In this document: positions 45,265-53,225 of the stretch, piece by piece
Layout: the number at the start of each line of letters is the position of its first letter
Position numbering within the stretch: position 1 is the stretch's first letter
Source of the DNA: Bradyrhizobium mercantei
GTDB lineage: Bacteria > Pseudomonadota > Alphaproteobacteria > Rhizobiales > Xanthobacteraceae
Direction of reading: 5' to 3'
DNA length: 64,000 nt
NCBI RefSeq assembly: GCF_001982635.1
Contig: NZ_MKFI01000001.1
Coordinates: forward strand, 364,774 to 428,773
The notes under the pieces: model-generated
What the model saw: only the letters and a program-made list of their open reading frames with translations
The model's database searches: none
What the model was told of the DNA's origin: nothing
Translations under genes and position numbers: made by a program

Positions 45265-47082
45265 GTGAACGAGACTGTTGCTCCCGGCACGCTGACGCGT
45301 CAGGAACTCTATGACCGCATCCGCCAGTCGTCGAAGGACGAGGTCATCCTCGAGGAGATGATCCGCCTCGGTTTCTGGCCCGACGGCGAAGACGCGCCGG
45401 CGCCGGCCGCAGAGGTGATCCGCGACCGCGCGGAGGCGATGCGCGAGCTTACCGAACTGCAGCGCCAGAACGCCGTGCTCGGCGATCCCGAGCGCGCGCT
45501 GAAGGAAATGCACAAGCGCCGCAAGGCCGAAGCGATGGCGCGGCGGCAGGAGACCAAGCGCCGCAACGCTGAAGCACGGCAGAGCCGGGCCTTTGCCTGG
45601 TACGACCGGCGCAAGCGCGATGTGCTCTATCTCGGCGCGGACGTCTCGCCGGGCCTTCACACCCGCACGACCACGACGCCCCTGCGCGATGGCCTGCCCC
45701 CGCTCGCCGATGCCAAGGCGCTGGCCGACGCAATGGGTGTGCCGCTGGGCGAGCTGCGCTTCCTCGCCTTCAACAGAAAAGTGGCGTCGGTCAATCACTA
45801 TCAGCGCTTCACGATCCCCAAGAAGAGCGGCGGTGAGCGGTTGATCTCGGCGCCGATGCCGCGCCTCAAGCGCGCGCAGTATTGGGTGCTCGACAACATC
45901 CTTGCGCGGGTGCCGCTGCATGATGCCGCGCACGGATTTGCGGCGCAGCGCTCGATCCTGACCAATGCGCGCAACCATGTCGGCCGCGACGTGGTGATCA
46001 ATCTCGACCTCAAGGATTTCTTCCCGACCTTGACCTACGCCCGCGTCAAGGGCCTGTTCGAGGCGCTGGGCTATGCCGAAGCGGTCGCGATCCCGCTCGC
46101 GCTCTTATGCACCGAGCCGATGGTCGACGACGTCGCGCTCGACGGCGAGCGCCACTTCATTGCCGATGGCCCGCGGCTGCTGCCGCAGGGCGCGCCGACG
46201 AGCCCGGCGATCACCAACCTGATCTGCCGCAAACTCGACCGACGCCTTGTGGGCCTCGCGCGCACACTCGGATTTGTCTACAGCCGCTACGCCGACGACC
46301 TGACCTTCTCCGCCTCGGGCGAAGCGATCAGAAAGATCGGAACCCTGCTCAAGGCCGTGCACGGCATCGTCGAGGCCGAAGGGTTCAAGGTCCATCCGGA
46401 CAAGACGCGCGTGATGCGCCGCTCGTCGCGCCAGGAAGTCACCGGCCTCACCGTCAACGAGGCGGTGGCCGTGCCGCGCGATCTGCTGCGCCGTTACCGC
46501 GCCGTGTTGCAGCAGGTCGAGCGCCACGGGCCGGCGGGCAAGCACTTTGGCCCCGGCAAGGACGTGATCCGGTCGTTGCTCGGCTTCGGGCATTTCGCCG
46601 TGATGGTCGATCCGGAGAGCGGCGCGCCTTTGCTGCAACGAGCGCTACGCCTCGCCGCACAGCATGCGCCAACCCGTTCCGCGCGGCGCCCGACCCGCGC
46701 CGCATTCCGCAAGGCTGCGGCCGCCGGAGAGATGCCACCCGGCCGGCAATGGACGCCCGCGGAGCGGCCGCCGCCAGCACCGGACCCGGTCTTGGTCGCG
46801 CTGGCGCGACAGGACGAAAAGAAGCGGGCCGCGCAAGCGCGCACTGCTCCGCCCAGCCCGTCGCCCTGGCGCAATGTTCCACCGCCGGCGGGCGCGCCGC
46901 GCGCGGCCGGCCCACAGCCTGCTCCCGCGGCGGGACCAGCAACGGCACCGAGCAGGAAACGGCCGTGGTTCGTCACGGCACTGGTGATCCTGCTGGCCCT
47001 CGCCCTGCTCCCGCTCCCTGGTGGCCCCGCGATGGCCGGCGCGATGCTGCTCATTTACTTCAGCCGATGGTGGAAGCGATGA
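45265..47082 (+). CDS. Retron-type reverse transcriptase with hydrophobic C-terminal tail
   Basis: 605 residues from GTG 45265, with GGAGGG upstream; an open extension to 45127 runs into the msd hairpin and is not real. All polymerase motifs are intact: LDLKDFF (Asp248 and Asp251 region), LPQGAPTSP (306-314) and YADD at 342-345. Retron hallmarks are the NAxxH motif NARNH at 234-238 and VTG at 392-394. The first 115 residues are a charged helical region opening with RQELYDRIRQSSKDEVILEE. After the thumb, about 110 Pro/Ala/Arg-rich residues lead to a hydrophobic tail (WFVTALVILLALALLPL and AMAGAMLLIYF) ending in basic SRWWKR. It is the polymerase that makes msDNA from the adjacent RNA. Confidence 0.95.
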   Translation: MNETVAPGTLTRQELYDRIRQSSKDEVILEEMIRLGFWPDGEDAPAPAAEVIRDRAEAMRELTELQRQNAVLGDPERALKEMHKRRKAEAMARRQETKRRNAEARQSRAFAWYDRRKRDVLYLGADVSPGLHTRTTTTPLRDGLPPLADAKALADAMGVPLGELRFLAFNRKVASVNHYQRFTIPKKSGGERLISAPMPRLKRAQYWVLDNILARVPLHDAAHGFAAQRSILTNARNHVGRDVVINLDLKDFFPTLTYARVKGLFEALGYAEAVAIPLALLCTEPMVDDVALDGERHFIADGPRLLPQGAPTSPAITNLICRKLDRRLVGLARTLGFVYSRYADDLTFSASGEAIRKIGTLLKAVHGIVEAEGFKVHPDKTRVMRRSSRQEVTGLTVNEAVAVPRDLLRRYRAVLQQVERHGPAGKHFGPGKDVIRSLLGFGHFAVMVDPESGAPLLQRALRLAAQHAPTRSARRPTRAAFRKAAAAGEMPPGRQWTPAERPPPAPDPVLVALARQDEKKRAAQARTAPPSPSPWRNVPPPAGAPRAAGPQPAPAAGPATAPSRKRPWFVTALVILLALALLPLPGGPAMAGAMLLIYFSRWWKR

Positions 47083-47310
47083 GCCAGCGCCCCGTTCCCT
47101 CGGGATTGGACAAGCCGAGGAAGAGCCGAAGATAGAGATTTCGAACGGGAAGATTCTCTGCGGTGGCTGAACGCAGGCGGCGTCGTGATGGCGGACTCTT
47201 GCGCGAGCCGCGCGCGGACCGAAATCCTGTTATCCCCGGGTCTCCACCCGCGCCTCGTGCCGCCAGCAAGGGAGCTAAAACCGCAACAACTTCAATGATC
47301 AGCTGAGGTA
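47083..47310. other. Spacer between the retron and tRNA-Leu
   Basis: About 230 bases with a GC-rich start and no gene. No integrase or attachment repeat of the tRNA end is visible here, and I found no copy of the tRNA 3' end on the left side of the retron. Confidence 0.4.
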
Positions 47311-47395
47311 TGGTGCGCTCGGAGGGACTCGAACCCCCACGGTGTTACCCACTGCCACCTCAAGGCAGCGCGTCTACCAATTCCGCCACGAGCGC
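47311..47395 (-). tRNA. tRNA-Leu (anticodon GAG)
   Basis: 85 bases including an encoded CCA. Acceptor stem GCGCTCG/CGAGCGC with discriminator A; D-arm region GGCGGAATTGGTAGACGCG; anticodon stem CTGCC/GGCAG enclosing TTGAGGT, which places GAG at 34-36; a long variable arm typical of class II tRNA; T-arm GGGGGTTCGAGTCCCTCC. Reads CUC and CUU codons. Confidence 0.96.
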
Positions 47396-47486
47396 TGGGA
47401 TGCCGGTTGGAACCCTAAGGCGCCGCCGGATCGACGGGGCCATGTAACAAATCATCGGTGCAGGGACAAGGCGATTAATGTGCGAA

Positions 47487-47732
47487 TTAACTGCGAACTC
47501 CGGGAGATTTCGGCAGCATTTGCTTGACCTCGACCGCAATCCGGTTGCGGTCGACCAGGACAACGCCGCTGGCCACCGGCAGGTTGTTGGCGAGGATCTT
47601 GACCTCGTCGGCCTCGGTGGCATCGAGTTCGATGATGGCGCCGCGGGAGAGCCGCATGACCTGGTGAATCGGCATGGTGGTGGTGCCGAGAACCACCATG
47701 AGATCAACGCTGACTTTATCGAGGGTGGGCAC
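47487..47732 (-). CDS. fliN: FliN-like flagellar motor switch protein
   Basis: 81 residues with a GTG start at 47732; a stop codon lies a few codons upstream in frame, so it cannot be longer. The whole protein is one SpoA domain: VDLMVVLGTTTMPIHQVMRLSRGAIIELD and ADEVKILANNLPVASGVVLVDRNRIAVEVKQML. FliN sits at the base of the flagellar C-ring and transmits CheY-P signals. It is shorter than most FliN proteins because the N-terminal tail is missing. No other flagellar gene is in the window. Divergent from lipB. Confidence 0.85.
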   Translation of the reverse strand: MPTLDKVSVDLMVVLGTTTMPIHQVMRLSRGAIIELDATEADEVKILANNLPVASGVVLVDRNRIAVEVKQMLPKSPGVRS

Positions 47733-47792
47733 TTCTGAACCGCCGAACGGGAACTAAATTGTGGTTTCACCTAACCACGTTAGGGTTAGCTA

Positions 47793-48521
47793 ATGGTTAA
47801 CGACCGACAAAGCCTCGATTTGACGACCTTTGCGCGCCCTTCCGGCGGCGCCGCGGTCGAATGGCGGATTTCGGATCGTCCGGTGCCCTACCCTGATTCC
47901 CTCGCCGCGATGGACGCCCGGGTAGCGGCGATCGCCGCGCGCGAGGCCGCGGAGCTGGTGTGGCTCCTGGAGCACCCGCCGCTCTATACGTCTGGCACCA
48001 GTGGCAAGGCCGACGACCTGCTCGACCCGCGCTTTCCGACCTTCCAGAGCGGCCGCGGCGGCCAGGTCACCTATCACGGCCCGGGCCAGCGCGTGGCCTA
48101 TGTGATGCTCGACCTCAAGCGGCGCCGGCCGGATGTGCGCGCCTATGTCGCCTCGCTGGAAGAATGGATCATCCGCACCCTTGCGGCCTTCAATGTCCGC
48201 GGCGAGCGCCGCGAGGACCGCGTCGGGGTCTGGGTGAAACGCCCGGACAAGGGACCCGGCCATGAGGACAAGATCGCCGCGATCGGCGTGCGGCTGCGCC
48301 GCTGGGTCTCGTTCCACGGCATCGCGATCAATGTCGAGCCCGAGCTCGCGCACTTCCAGGCGATCGTGCCCTGCGGCGTGGTCGATCCGCGCTACGGCGT
48401 CACCTCGCTGGTCGATCTCGGGCTGCCGGTCACGATGGCCGATGTCGACGTCGCGCTCCGGCAGGCCTTTACCGAGGTGTTCGGCGACACCGCGGCGCAC
48501 CTGCCGGAAGCGACCGTCTAG
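47793..48521 (+). CDS. lipB: Octanoyltransferase LipB
   Basis: 242 residues. Transfers octanoyl from acyl carrier protein to the lipoyl domains of 2-oxoacid dehydrogenases and GcvH. Motifs present: [37 protein letters not shown], the catalytic Lys in [19 protein letters not shown], and the catalytic Cys in [16 protein letters not shown]. Full length. Divergent from fliN with a 60-base gap that must hold both promoters. Confidence 0.97.
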   Translation: MVNDRQSLDLTTFARPSGGAAVEWRISDRPVPYPDSLAAMDARVAAIAAREAAELVWLLEHPPLYTSGTSGKADDLLDPRFPTFQSGRGGQVTYHGPGQRVAYVMLDLKRRRPDVRAYVASLEEWIIRTLAAFNVRGERREDRVGVWVKRPDKGPGHEDKIAAIGVRLRRWVSFHGIAINVEPELAHFQAIVPCGVVDPRYGVTSLVDLGLPVTMADVDVALRQAFTEVFGDTAAHLPEATV

Positions 48522-48524
48522 GGC

Positions 48525-48950
48525 TCAGGCCGCCTTCTGCGGCGCGACGTCGAGCTTGCCGGCGATGTAGCGGCGCTCCTGGGTCAGGCCGCCGAAGCCG
48601 TAGGCATCGCCCCTCACCTCGTCGACATGGGCGTAGCTCTCGGTGTGCAGCGGCCCGAGCAATTCGCCCATCCGCTTGAACAGCGCGGCGAGATAGGCCG
48701 CCTTCTCGTCCTTGGTGTTGGTGCCTTCGCTGACGTGGACGTCGAGCCAGTAGCTCGCGAGCCCCTGCTCGGCGAGCGACTTGCCGCCTGCGAACCAGTC
48801 GGCGGCGACGGCAGACTTCACGATAACAGCGGTGACCTTGGGATCCTTGTGCAGGATCGTTGCGGTCAGCTCCGACACCGCGGCGGCGACGTCGGACTTC
48901 AATGACGGCCTCTCGCGCGAGGTCGCATAGGTGACAGTGATGAGCGGCAT
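48525..48950 (-). CDS. Tautomerase family protein
   Basis: 141 residues from ATG 48950, so the second residue is Pro, the catalytic base of the tautomerase superfamily (MPLITVTYATSRERPSLKSDVAAAVSELTA). The later segment KSLAEQGLASYWLDVHVSEGTNT is typical of the longer 4-oxalocrotonate-tautomerase-like group. Reaction and substrate unknown. Divergent from a LysR-type gene that may regulate it; convergent with lipB (3-base gap). Confidence 0.88.
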   Translation of the reverse strand: MPLITVTYATSRERPSLKSDVAAAVSELTATILHKDPKVTAVIVKSAVAADWFAGGKSLAEQGLASYWLDVHVSEGTNTKDEKAAYLAALFKRMGELLGPLHTESYAHVDEVRGDAYGFGGLTQERRYIAGKLDVAPQKAA

Positions 48951-49018
48951 GATCGGTCTCCTTGAATTCGTTGGCGCGGTCAATCGCGCCTCCCCTAGCT
49001 AGACCTTTCCGCGTCATC

Positions 49019-49045
49019 TTGGTATCTTATCTATATGGATACCAA
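49019..49045. promoter_or_regulatory. Candidate LysR operator between the tautomerase and LysR genes
   Basis: Inverted repeat TTGGTATC (49019-49026) and GATACCAA (49038-49045) with an 11-base AT-rich centre. It lies in the 113-base divergent promoter region, 18 bases before the LysR start, which suits an autorepressing and activating LysR recall site. Confidence 0.65.
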
Positions 49046-49063
49046 TGATAACGATTGTTGATC

Positions 49064-49918
49064 ATGACCGCCACGCTCGACATCGACACCGTGCAGGCCT
49101 TCCTCCTGGTCGCCGAATTGCAAGGCTTCACCCGCGCCGCCGAGGCGCTCGGCACCACGCAGGCGGCGATCAGCATGAAATTGCAGCGGCTCGAAACGGT
49201 GCTCGGCAAGCGGCTGGTCGAGCGCTCACCGCGCGCGGTGCGGCTGACCGCCGACGGCGCTTCCTTCCTGCATCATGCCCGCGCGCTGATCGAGGTGCAT
49301 GACCGCGCGCTGTCCGGCGAGAAGCCGGCGCGCCAGCAGCTCACGCTCGGGATCAGCGATCACGCCGCCGGCCCCGAGCTGGTGCCGCTGCTGGAGCGGC
49401 TGCATGCGATGGCCTCCCAGCTTGCGCTCTCCGTGACCATCGGCTTCTCGCGCGCGATGCTCGATGCCTATGATGCCGGCGAGCTCGACGCCGTGATCGT
49501 GCGCCAGGAGGGCAGCCGCCGCGGCGGCGAGAAACTGACCGAGGACGAATTCGGCTGGTTCGCCGCCAAGCGCTTCGTCTGGCCGCGTGGCGACGCCTTG
49601 CCGCTGGCAACGCTGGCGACGCCCTGCGGGGTGCGCGCGCTCGCGGTGCGGGCGCTCGACAAGGCCGGCATTGCCTGGAGCGAAAGCTTCGTCGGCGGCG
49701 GCGTCACCGCGGTGGCCGCGGCCGCGCTTGCCGGGCTTGCCGTCGCGCCCCTGGTCCGCCGCATCGCGCCACCCGGCCTGATCGATATCGGCCCCGCGCA
49801 CAAATTGCCGCGGCTCGGCTCATCAAAGGTGATGCTGCATTCGAAGGTCAGCGACCCCGCCAAGCTCGCGGCGTTGCGGACGCTGGCAGCGACGTTCCGG
49901 AGCGTCGTCGCGGCGTAA
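49064..49918 (+). CDS. LysR family transcriptional regulator
   Basis: 284 residues from ATG 49064. The N-terminal winged HTH is classic: DTVQAFLLVAELQGFTRAAEALGTTQAAISMKLQRLETVLGKRLVERSPRAVRLT. The effector domain (about 90-284) has two alpha/beta halves. Divergent from the tautomerase gene, its probable target. A TTG three codons upstream (49055) is a less likely alternative start. Confidence 0.94.
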   Translation: MTATLDIDTVQAFLLVAELQGFTRAAEALGTTQAAISMKLQRLETVLGKRLVERSPRAVRLTADGASFLHHARALIEVHDRALSGEKPARQQLTLGISDHAAGPELVPLLERLHAMASQLALSVTIGFSRAMLDAYDAGELDAVIVRQEGSRRGGEKLTEDEFGWFAAKRFVWPRGDALPLATLATPCGVRALAVRALDKAGIAWSESFVGGGVTAVAAAALAGLAVAPLVRRIAPPGLIDIGPAHKLPRLGSSKVMLHSKVSDPAKLAALRTLAATFRSVVAA

Positions 49919-49932
49919 CGCGTCACGCAACG

Positions 49933-50358
49933 TCACATGAAGCGCGCGCGGGCCGTCAGTTCGCGCACGACGAACCAGTAGGTCAGGCCCGCTACAAAGC
50001 CGGCCGCGGCGAACAGAACAACCAGCCCGGACGTCCAGACAGCCGGAGATCGCAGCAGCACGGTGATGCTCAAGGCCCCGATCGCCGCGCCCGCACCCGC
50101 GAAGAAGCCGGCAGATCGGATCCTGAGTTCCTCGCTCAGCCAGACGACGATCGCCGCGGGAATGGCAGTCAGCAGACAGGTGATGACGAACACCACCGCC
50201 GAGGGAATCAACAGCACAACGATGCCGTAGAGCAGCCGACCGACATCGCCGCGCGCCGCGAACATCAGCAAGGTCTGACCAATGGCGGAGATCACCGCCG
50301 TTGCGGCGCCGCAGCCCGCAAGCCAGCCGCCGAATGCACGGGAACAGGTGCTGGACAT
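49933..50358 (-). CDS. Hypothetical membrane protein
   Basis: 141 residues with four hydrophobic helices: LAGCGAATAVISAIGQTLLMF, GIVVLLIPSAVVFVITCLLTAIPAAIVVWL, SAGFFAGAGAAIGALSITVLL and SGLVVLFAAAGFVAGLTYWFVV. No family recognised; similar small proteins of four helices are common and uncharacterised in rhizobia. Convergent with the LysR gene (14-base gap), and 10 bases downstream of the epimerase gene on the same strand, so it may be the last gene of the GbsR operon. Confidence 0.7.
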   Translation of the reverse strand: MSSTCSRAFGGWLAGCGAATAVISAIGQTLLMFAARGDVGRLLYGIVVLLIPSAVVFVITCLLTAIPAAIVVWLSEELRIRSAGFFAGAGAAIGALSITVLLRSPAVWTSGLVVLFAAAGFVAGLTYWFVVRELTARARFM

Positions 50359-50368
50359 TCAAGCCTCC

Positions 50369-51805
50369 TCACAAGATCGCCTCGAACGCGCTGCGCAGGG
50401 TTTCGTGCCGGAACACGAAGCCGTTGCTCAGCGCCTTGTTCGGCAGCACGCGCTGTCCGCCGAGCAAGAGCTCTTCGGCAAAGTCGCCGCCGGCCATGCG
50501 CAGCAGCGCGGCGGGCACGCGGAAGATTGCGGGCCGGTGCAGGCGGCGGCCCAGCTCCTCGGTGAACTTGGTGTTGGTCACCGGAATCGGCGCGGTCGCG
50601 TTGACGGGACCGGAAAGCTCGGGCTTTGCGATCACATGCGCGATCAGGCGTACCAGATCGTCGCGCTCGATCCACGACATCCACTGCCTGCCCGAGCCGA
50701 GCGGGCCGCCGAGACCGAATTCGAACGGCGTCAGCATCCGGGTGATGAATCCGCCATCGGTGCCGACCACGAGACCGATCCGCAAATAGGCCACGCGCAC
50801 ACCGTGATCGGCCGCGGGCCTCGCCGCACTCTCCCAGGCCTCGCACAGCTCATGGCTGAAGCAGGCATGGGATTTCGCCGACTCCGTCAGCACCTGGTCC
50901 TGCCAGAGCCCGTACCAGCCGATTGCCGATCCACTCACCAGCACGGCCGGCTTGCGCTCGAGCCGCGCGATCAGCTTGACGACCTCGGCCGTCATGTCGA
51001 TCCGCGAGGCGATGATCCTGCGGCGCTTGGCTTCGGTCCACAGGCCGTTGCCGATCGGCTCGCCCGCGAGATTGACGACGGCGTCGATCCTGGTCTCGGC
51101 TGGCAACTGGTCGAGGCTCGTGATCAGCGTCACCGGCGGCGGCAGCATCTCGGCCTTGGCCGGGTTGCGGATCAACGCGATCACCTGATGGCCCGAGGCC
51201 GTGAGACTTGCGACCAGGCGGCTGCCGATGAAGCCGGTGGCGCCGGTGACCAGCAAGGTCTGCCGCGCCGGCAATTTCTCGACCAGCATCGCGGCCGGCC
51301 GGCTTACCATCCGTCCGAGGCGCCTGGCGGCGGCAAAGTCGCGCGCGCCGAACAGCGCGGCACCGAACGCCGCGGCCGTCGCGAACAAACTCAAAAGGCC
51401 CGCATATGCCGGCACGACAGCCGTCGGCAGCATCGCCCAGCCGATCAGGACCGGCACCAGCAGCACGAGGATAGCGCCGTAGTTGATCGCCAGCAGCGTA
51501 TGATTGATCCGCTCGCTCGCCGGCAATTTTCGGCTGAGGTCCTCCTCGACGAAATCCATCAGCGTGATGACGACTTCGACCACCAGCACGGCCATGACGG
51601 CGATCGCAAGAATGCCGTGCACCTCGAGCCAGCCGAGCACCAGGAACAGCAGCGCATAGAGCATGTTCCGCGCGCTGTGCAGCTGAAGCTCATGACGCTG
51701 CGACGGACGCCAGGCCAGCCGCTCCGTGAACTCATGGTGATAGAAGGTGTCGAAGGCGCCCATCGCGATCTGGATGGCGACCAGGGTCCAAAGCAGCGGC
51801 GTCAT
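50369..51805 (-). CDS. Membrane protein fused to a TIGR01777-type NAD-dependent epimerase
   Basis: 478 residues. Residues 1-165 carry four or five membrane helices (LLWTLVAIQIAMGAF, LYALLFLVLGWLEVHG, ILAIAVMAVLVVEVVITLM, AILVLLVPVLIGWAML). From 181 on there is an extended SDR/epimerase: TGATGFIG at 187-194, VVNLAGEPIGNGLWTEAKRRRIIASRI and SGSAIGWYG, the signature of the TIGR01777 (YfcH-like) group. The active-site Tyr/Lys pair is not obvious, as usual in this group. Start overlaps the DUF4166 stop by four bases (ATGA). Confidence 0.9.
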   Translation of the reverse strand: MTPLLWTLVAIQIAMGAFDTFYHHEFTERLAWRPSQRHELQLHSARNMLYALLFLVLGWLEVHGILAIAVMAVLVVEVVITLMDFVEEDLSRKLPASERINHTLLAINYGAILVLLVPVLIGWAMLPTAVVPAYAGLLSLFATAAAFGAALFGARDFAAARRLGRMVSRPAAMLVEKLPARQTLLVTGATGFIGSRLVASLTASGHQVIALIRNPAKAEMLPPPVTLITSLDQLPAETRIDAVVNLAGEPIGNGLWTEAKRRRIIASRIDMTAEVVKLIARLERKPAVLVSGSAIGWYGLWQDQVLTESAKSHACFSHELCEAWESAARPAADHGVRVAYLRIGLVVGTDGGFITRMLTPFEFGLGGPLGSGRQWMSWIERDDLVRLIAHVIAKPELSGPVNATAPIPVTNTKFTEELGRRLHRPAIFRVPAALLRMAGGDFAEELLLGGQRVLPNKALSNGFVFRHETLRSAFEAIL

Positions 51806-52467
51806 GACGAGGCCTCCCTGAACACGGCAGACTGACGGATCAGCCGGCCAAAACGCGGGTGGATGATCTCCAGCGTGAAGCGGAAGTCGCCGCAGCCGAG
51901 ATCGGAATGGGTCACGGTGAGATCGCCGGGCGTGAGCCAGTCGGGCAGCGACAGGCGAAACGGACCGAGTTGCAGCGAATAGCCGACGCTGCGAAACACC
52001 AGCGCCTCGTGCTCGACCGTGATCCGCAGCGCCATGCTGAAGCCGAAGCCGATATATTCCTCGAGCCCGGAGGGCCCGGCAAAGCGCTTGGCGGAATGAA
52101 TAACCTGCGGAAAGCCGTCGCGGCGGGCGCAGATGCGGGTCCAGATCTGGCCGCCGCTTGCGGCGTCTTCGGTGACGGTGACGATCATCGGCACCCGGGT
52201 CTCGGTGCCGGTCGGCAGCGGCCCGCCGATCAGCCGCGCGGCCTGTGCCAGCCACCAGCCCGCGCGGCTGCTCGCGGCCTCCTCGACCTCACCGACATAG
52301 ACGACGGTGTTGCCGTCCTCGAACCGCTTCGAGAACCGCCGCCAGATCGCGACCGGCAGCCGGCCCCAATCCTCGTCCGACAGCAATGCACGAAAGCGAT
52401 GATCGTCGAGCAGTTTTGTATCGGAAGCCGGCGCTGTCTTTAAGGTGGATATCCTTGCTGACGCCAT
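51802..52467 (-). CDS. DUF4166 domain-containing protein
   Basis: 221 residues. DUF4166 signatures: FSKRFEDGNTVVYVGEVEEAASSRAGWWLAQAARLIGGPLP near the middle and GLEEYIGFGFSMALRITVEHEALVFRSVGYSLQLGPFRLSLPDWLTPGDLTVTHSDLGCGDFRFTLEIIHPRFG at the end. Often found fused to or beside SDR/epimerase genes, as here. Function unknown. Second gene of a three- or four-gene operon behind a GbsR-type regulator, with 26 bases between them. Confidence 0.9.
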   Translation of the reverse strand: MASARISTLKTAPASDTKLLDDHRFRALLSDEDWGRLPVAIWRRFSKRFEDGNTVVYVGEVEEAASSRAGWWLAQAARLIGGPLPTGTETRVPMIVTVTEDAASGGQIWTRICARRDGFPQVIHSAKRFAGPSGLEEYIGFGFSMALRITVEHEALVFRSVGYSLQLGPFRLSLPDWLTPGDLTVTHSDLGCGDFRFTLEIIHPRFGRLIRQSAVFREASS

Positions 52468-52493
52468 CGCACACTCCCGTTACGCCGCCGCCC

Positions 52494-53051
52494 CTATTTG
52501 GCTCTGCCTGTGGGCAGGAAACTCACGATCTTCTCGCCGAGCTTGATCAGCGCGACCAGACGCGGCCGCGGCACGTTCAGCATCTGCGTGTACCAGCGGT
52601 CGACCAGCTCGGTGAAAGTCAGCATCTCCTTCAGCCGCTTGCTGGCGAGCGGAGCGATCGCCGGATCGTCGGCCGCATCGGAGACGCAGGCGCGCAGCGC
52701 CGCCAGCGCCGGATCGATCTCGCGCTCCTTGCGCCCGGCCGCGATCTTTGCCGCGACCTCCCAGATGTCGGCCTCGGCCTCGAAATGGTCGCGGCGGTCG
52801 CCGAGGATCGGCACCCGCCTGATCAGTCCCCAGGACAGCAGCTCCTTGATCGAGTTGGATACGTTGGAGCGCGCCATGCCGAGCGTGTCGGCGATGTCCT
52901 CCGCCGTCATCGGCGCCTCGGCGAGGTAGAGCAGCCCGTGGATCTGGCTGACCGAGCGGTTGACGCCCCATTGGTCGCCCATGTCGCCCCAATGCAGAAT
53001 GAAGCGCTCGACGGCGGCGGGAAGCTTCTTCTTGGCAGTTATTTCTGTCAT
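52494..53051 (-). CDS. GbsR/MarR-type transcriptional regulator
   Basis: 185 residues. The winged HTH is in VSQIHGLLYLAEAPMTAEDIADTLGMARSNVSNSIKELLSWGLIRRVPILGDRRDHFEAE, with a helical N-terminal lead (ERFILHWGDMGDQWGVNRS) typical of the GbsR branch. It heads an operon with the DUF4166 and epimerase genes. A perfect 20-bp palindrome covers its own start codon, so it is very likely autoregulated. Confidence 0.93.
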   Translation of the reverse strand: MTEITAKKKLPAAVERFILHWGDMGDQWGVNRSVSQIHGLLYLAEAPMTAEDIADTLGMARSNVSNSIKELLSWGLIRRVPILGDRRDHFEAEADIWEVAAKIAAGRKEREIDPALAALRACVSDAADDPAIAPLASKRLKEMLTFTELVDRWYTQMLNVPRPRLVALIKLGEKIVSFLPTGRAK

Positions 53052-53060
53052 GACAGAAAT
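53041..53060. promoter_or_regulatory. Palindromic operator over the GbsR-type regulator start codon
   Basis: ATTTCTGTCATGACAGAAAT is a perfect 20-bp palindrome. The ATG of the regulator (53051-53049) is in its centre. Binding by the protein product would block its own operon's transcription or translation, and the adjacent promoter of the divergent methyltransferase could be affected too. Confidence 0.75.
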
Positions 53061-53225
53061 ATCAGATTATTCGGAGCAGAAGTCAAGGGCCGCCGTCGAC
53101 CGTGGAATTGGCGCCAGGACGCAATTCGGGGCGTTGGCGGGGGCGGACCGCTGGTCCATACTTCGGACGCGGCTTCTGCCCGTGATGGCCTACGACGGCC
53201 ATCCGCATTTCGCGAAGGAACGCTC

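Noticed and set aside
52245..53225. Extending the methyltransferase upstream to 52245
   Set aside because: The frame lies antisense to the GbsR and DUF4166 genes; the real start at 53226 has an AAGGAA site and begins directly before the conserved methyltransferase N-terminus.
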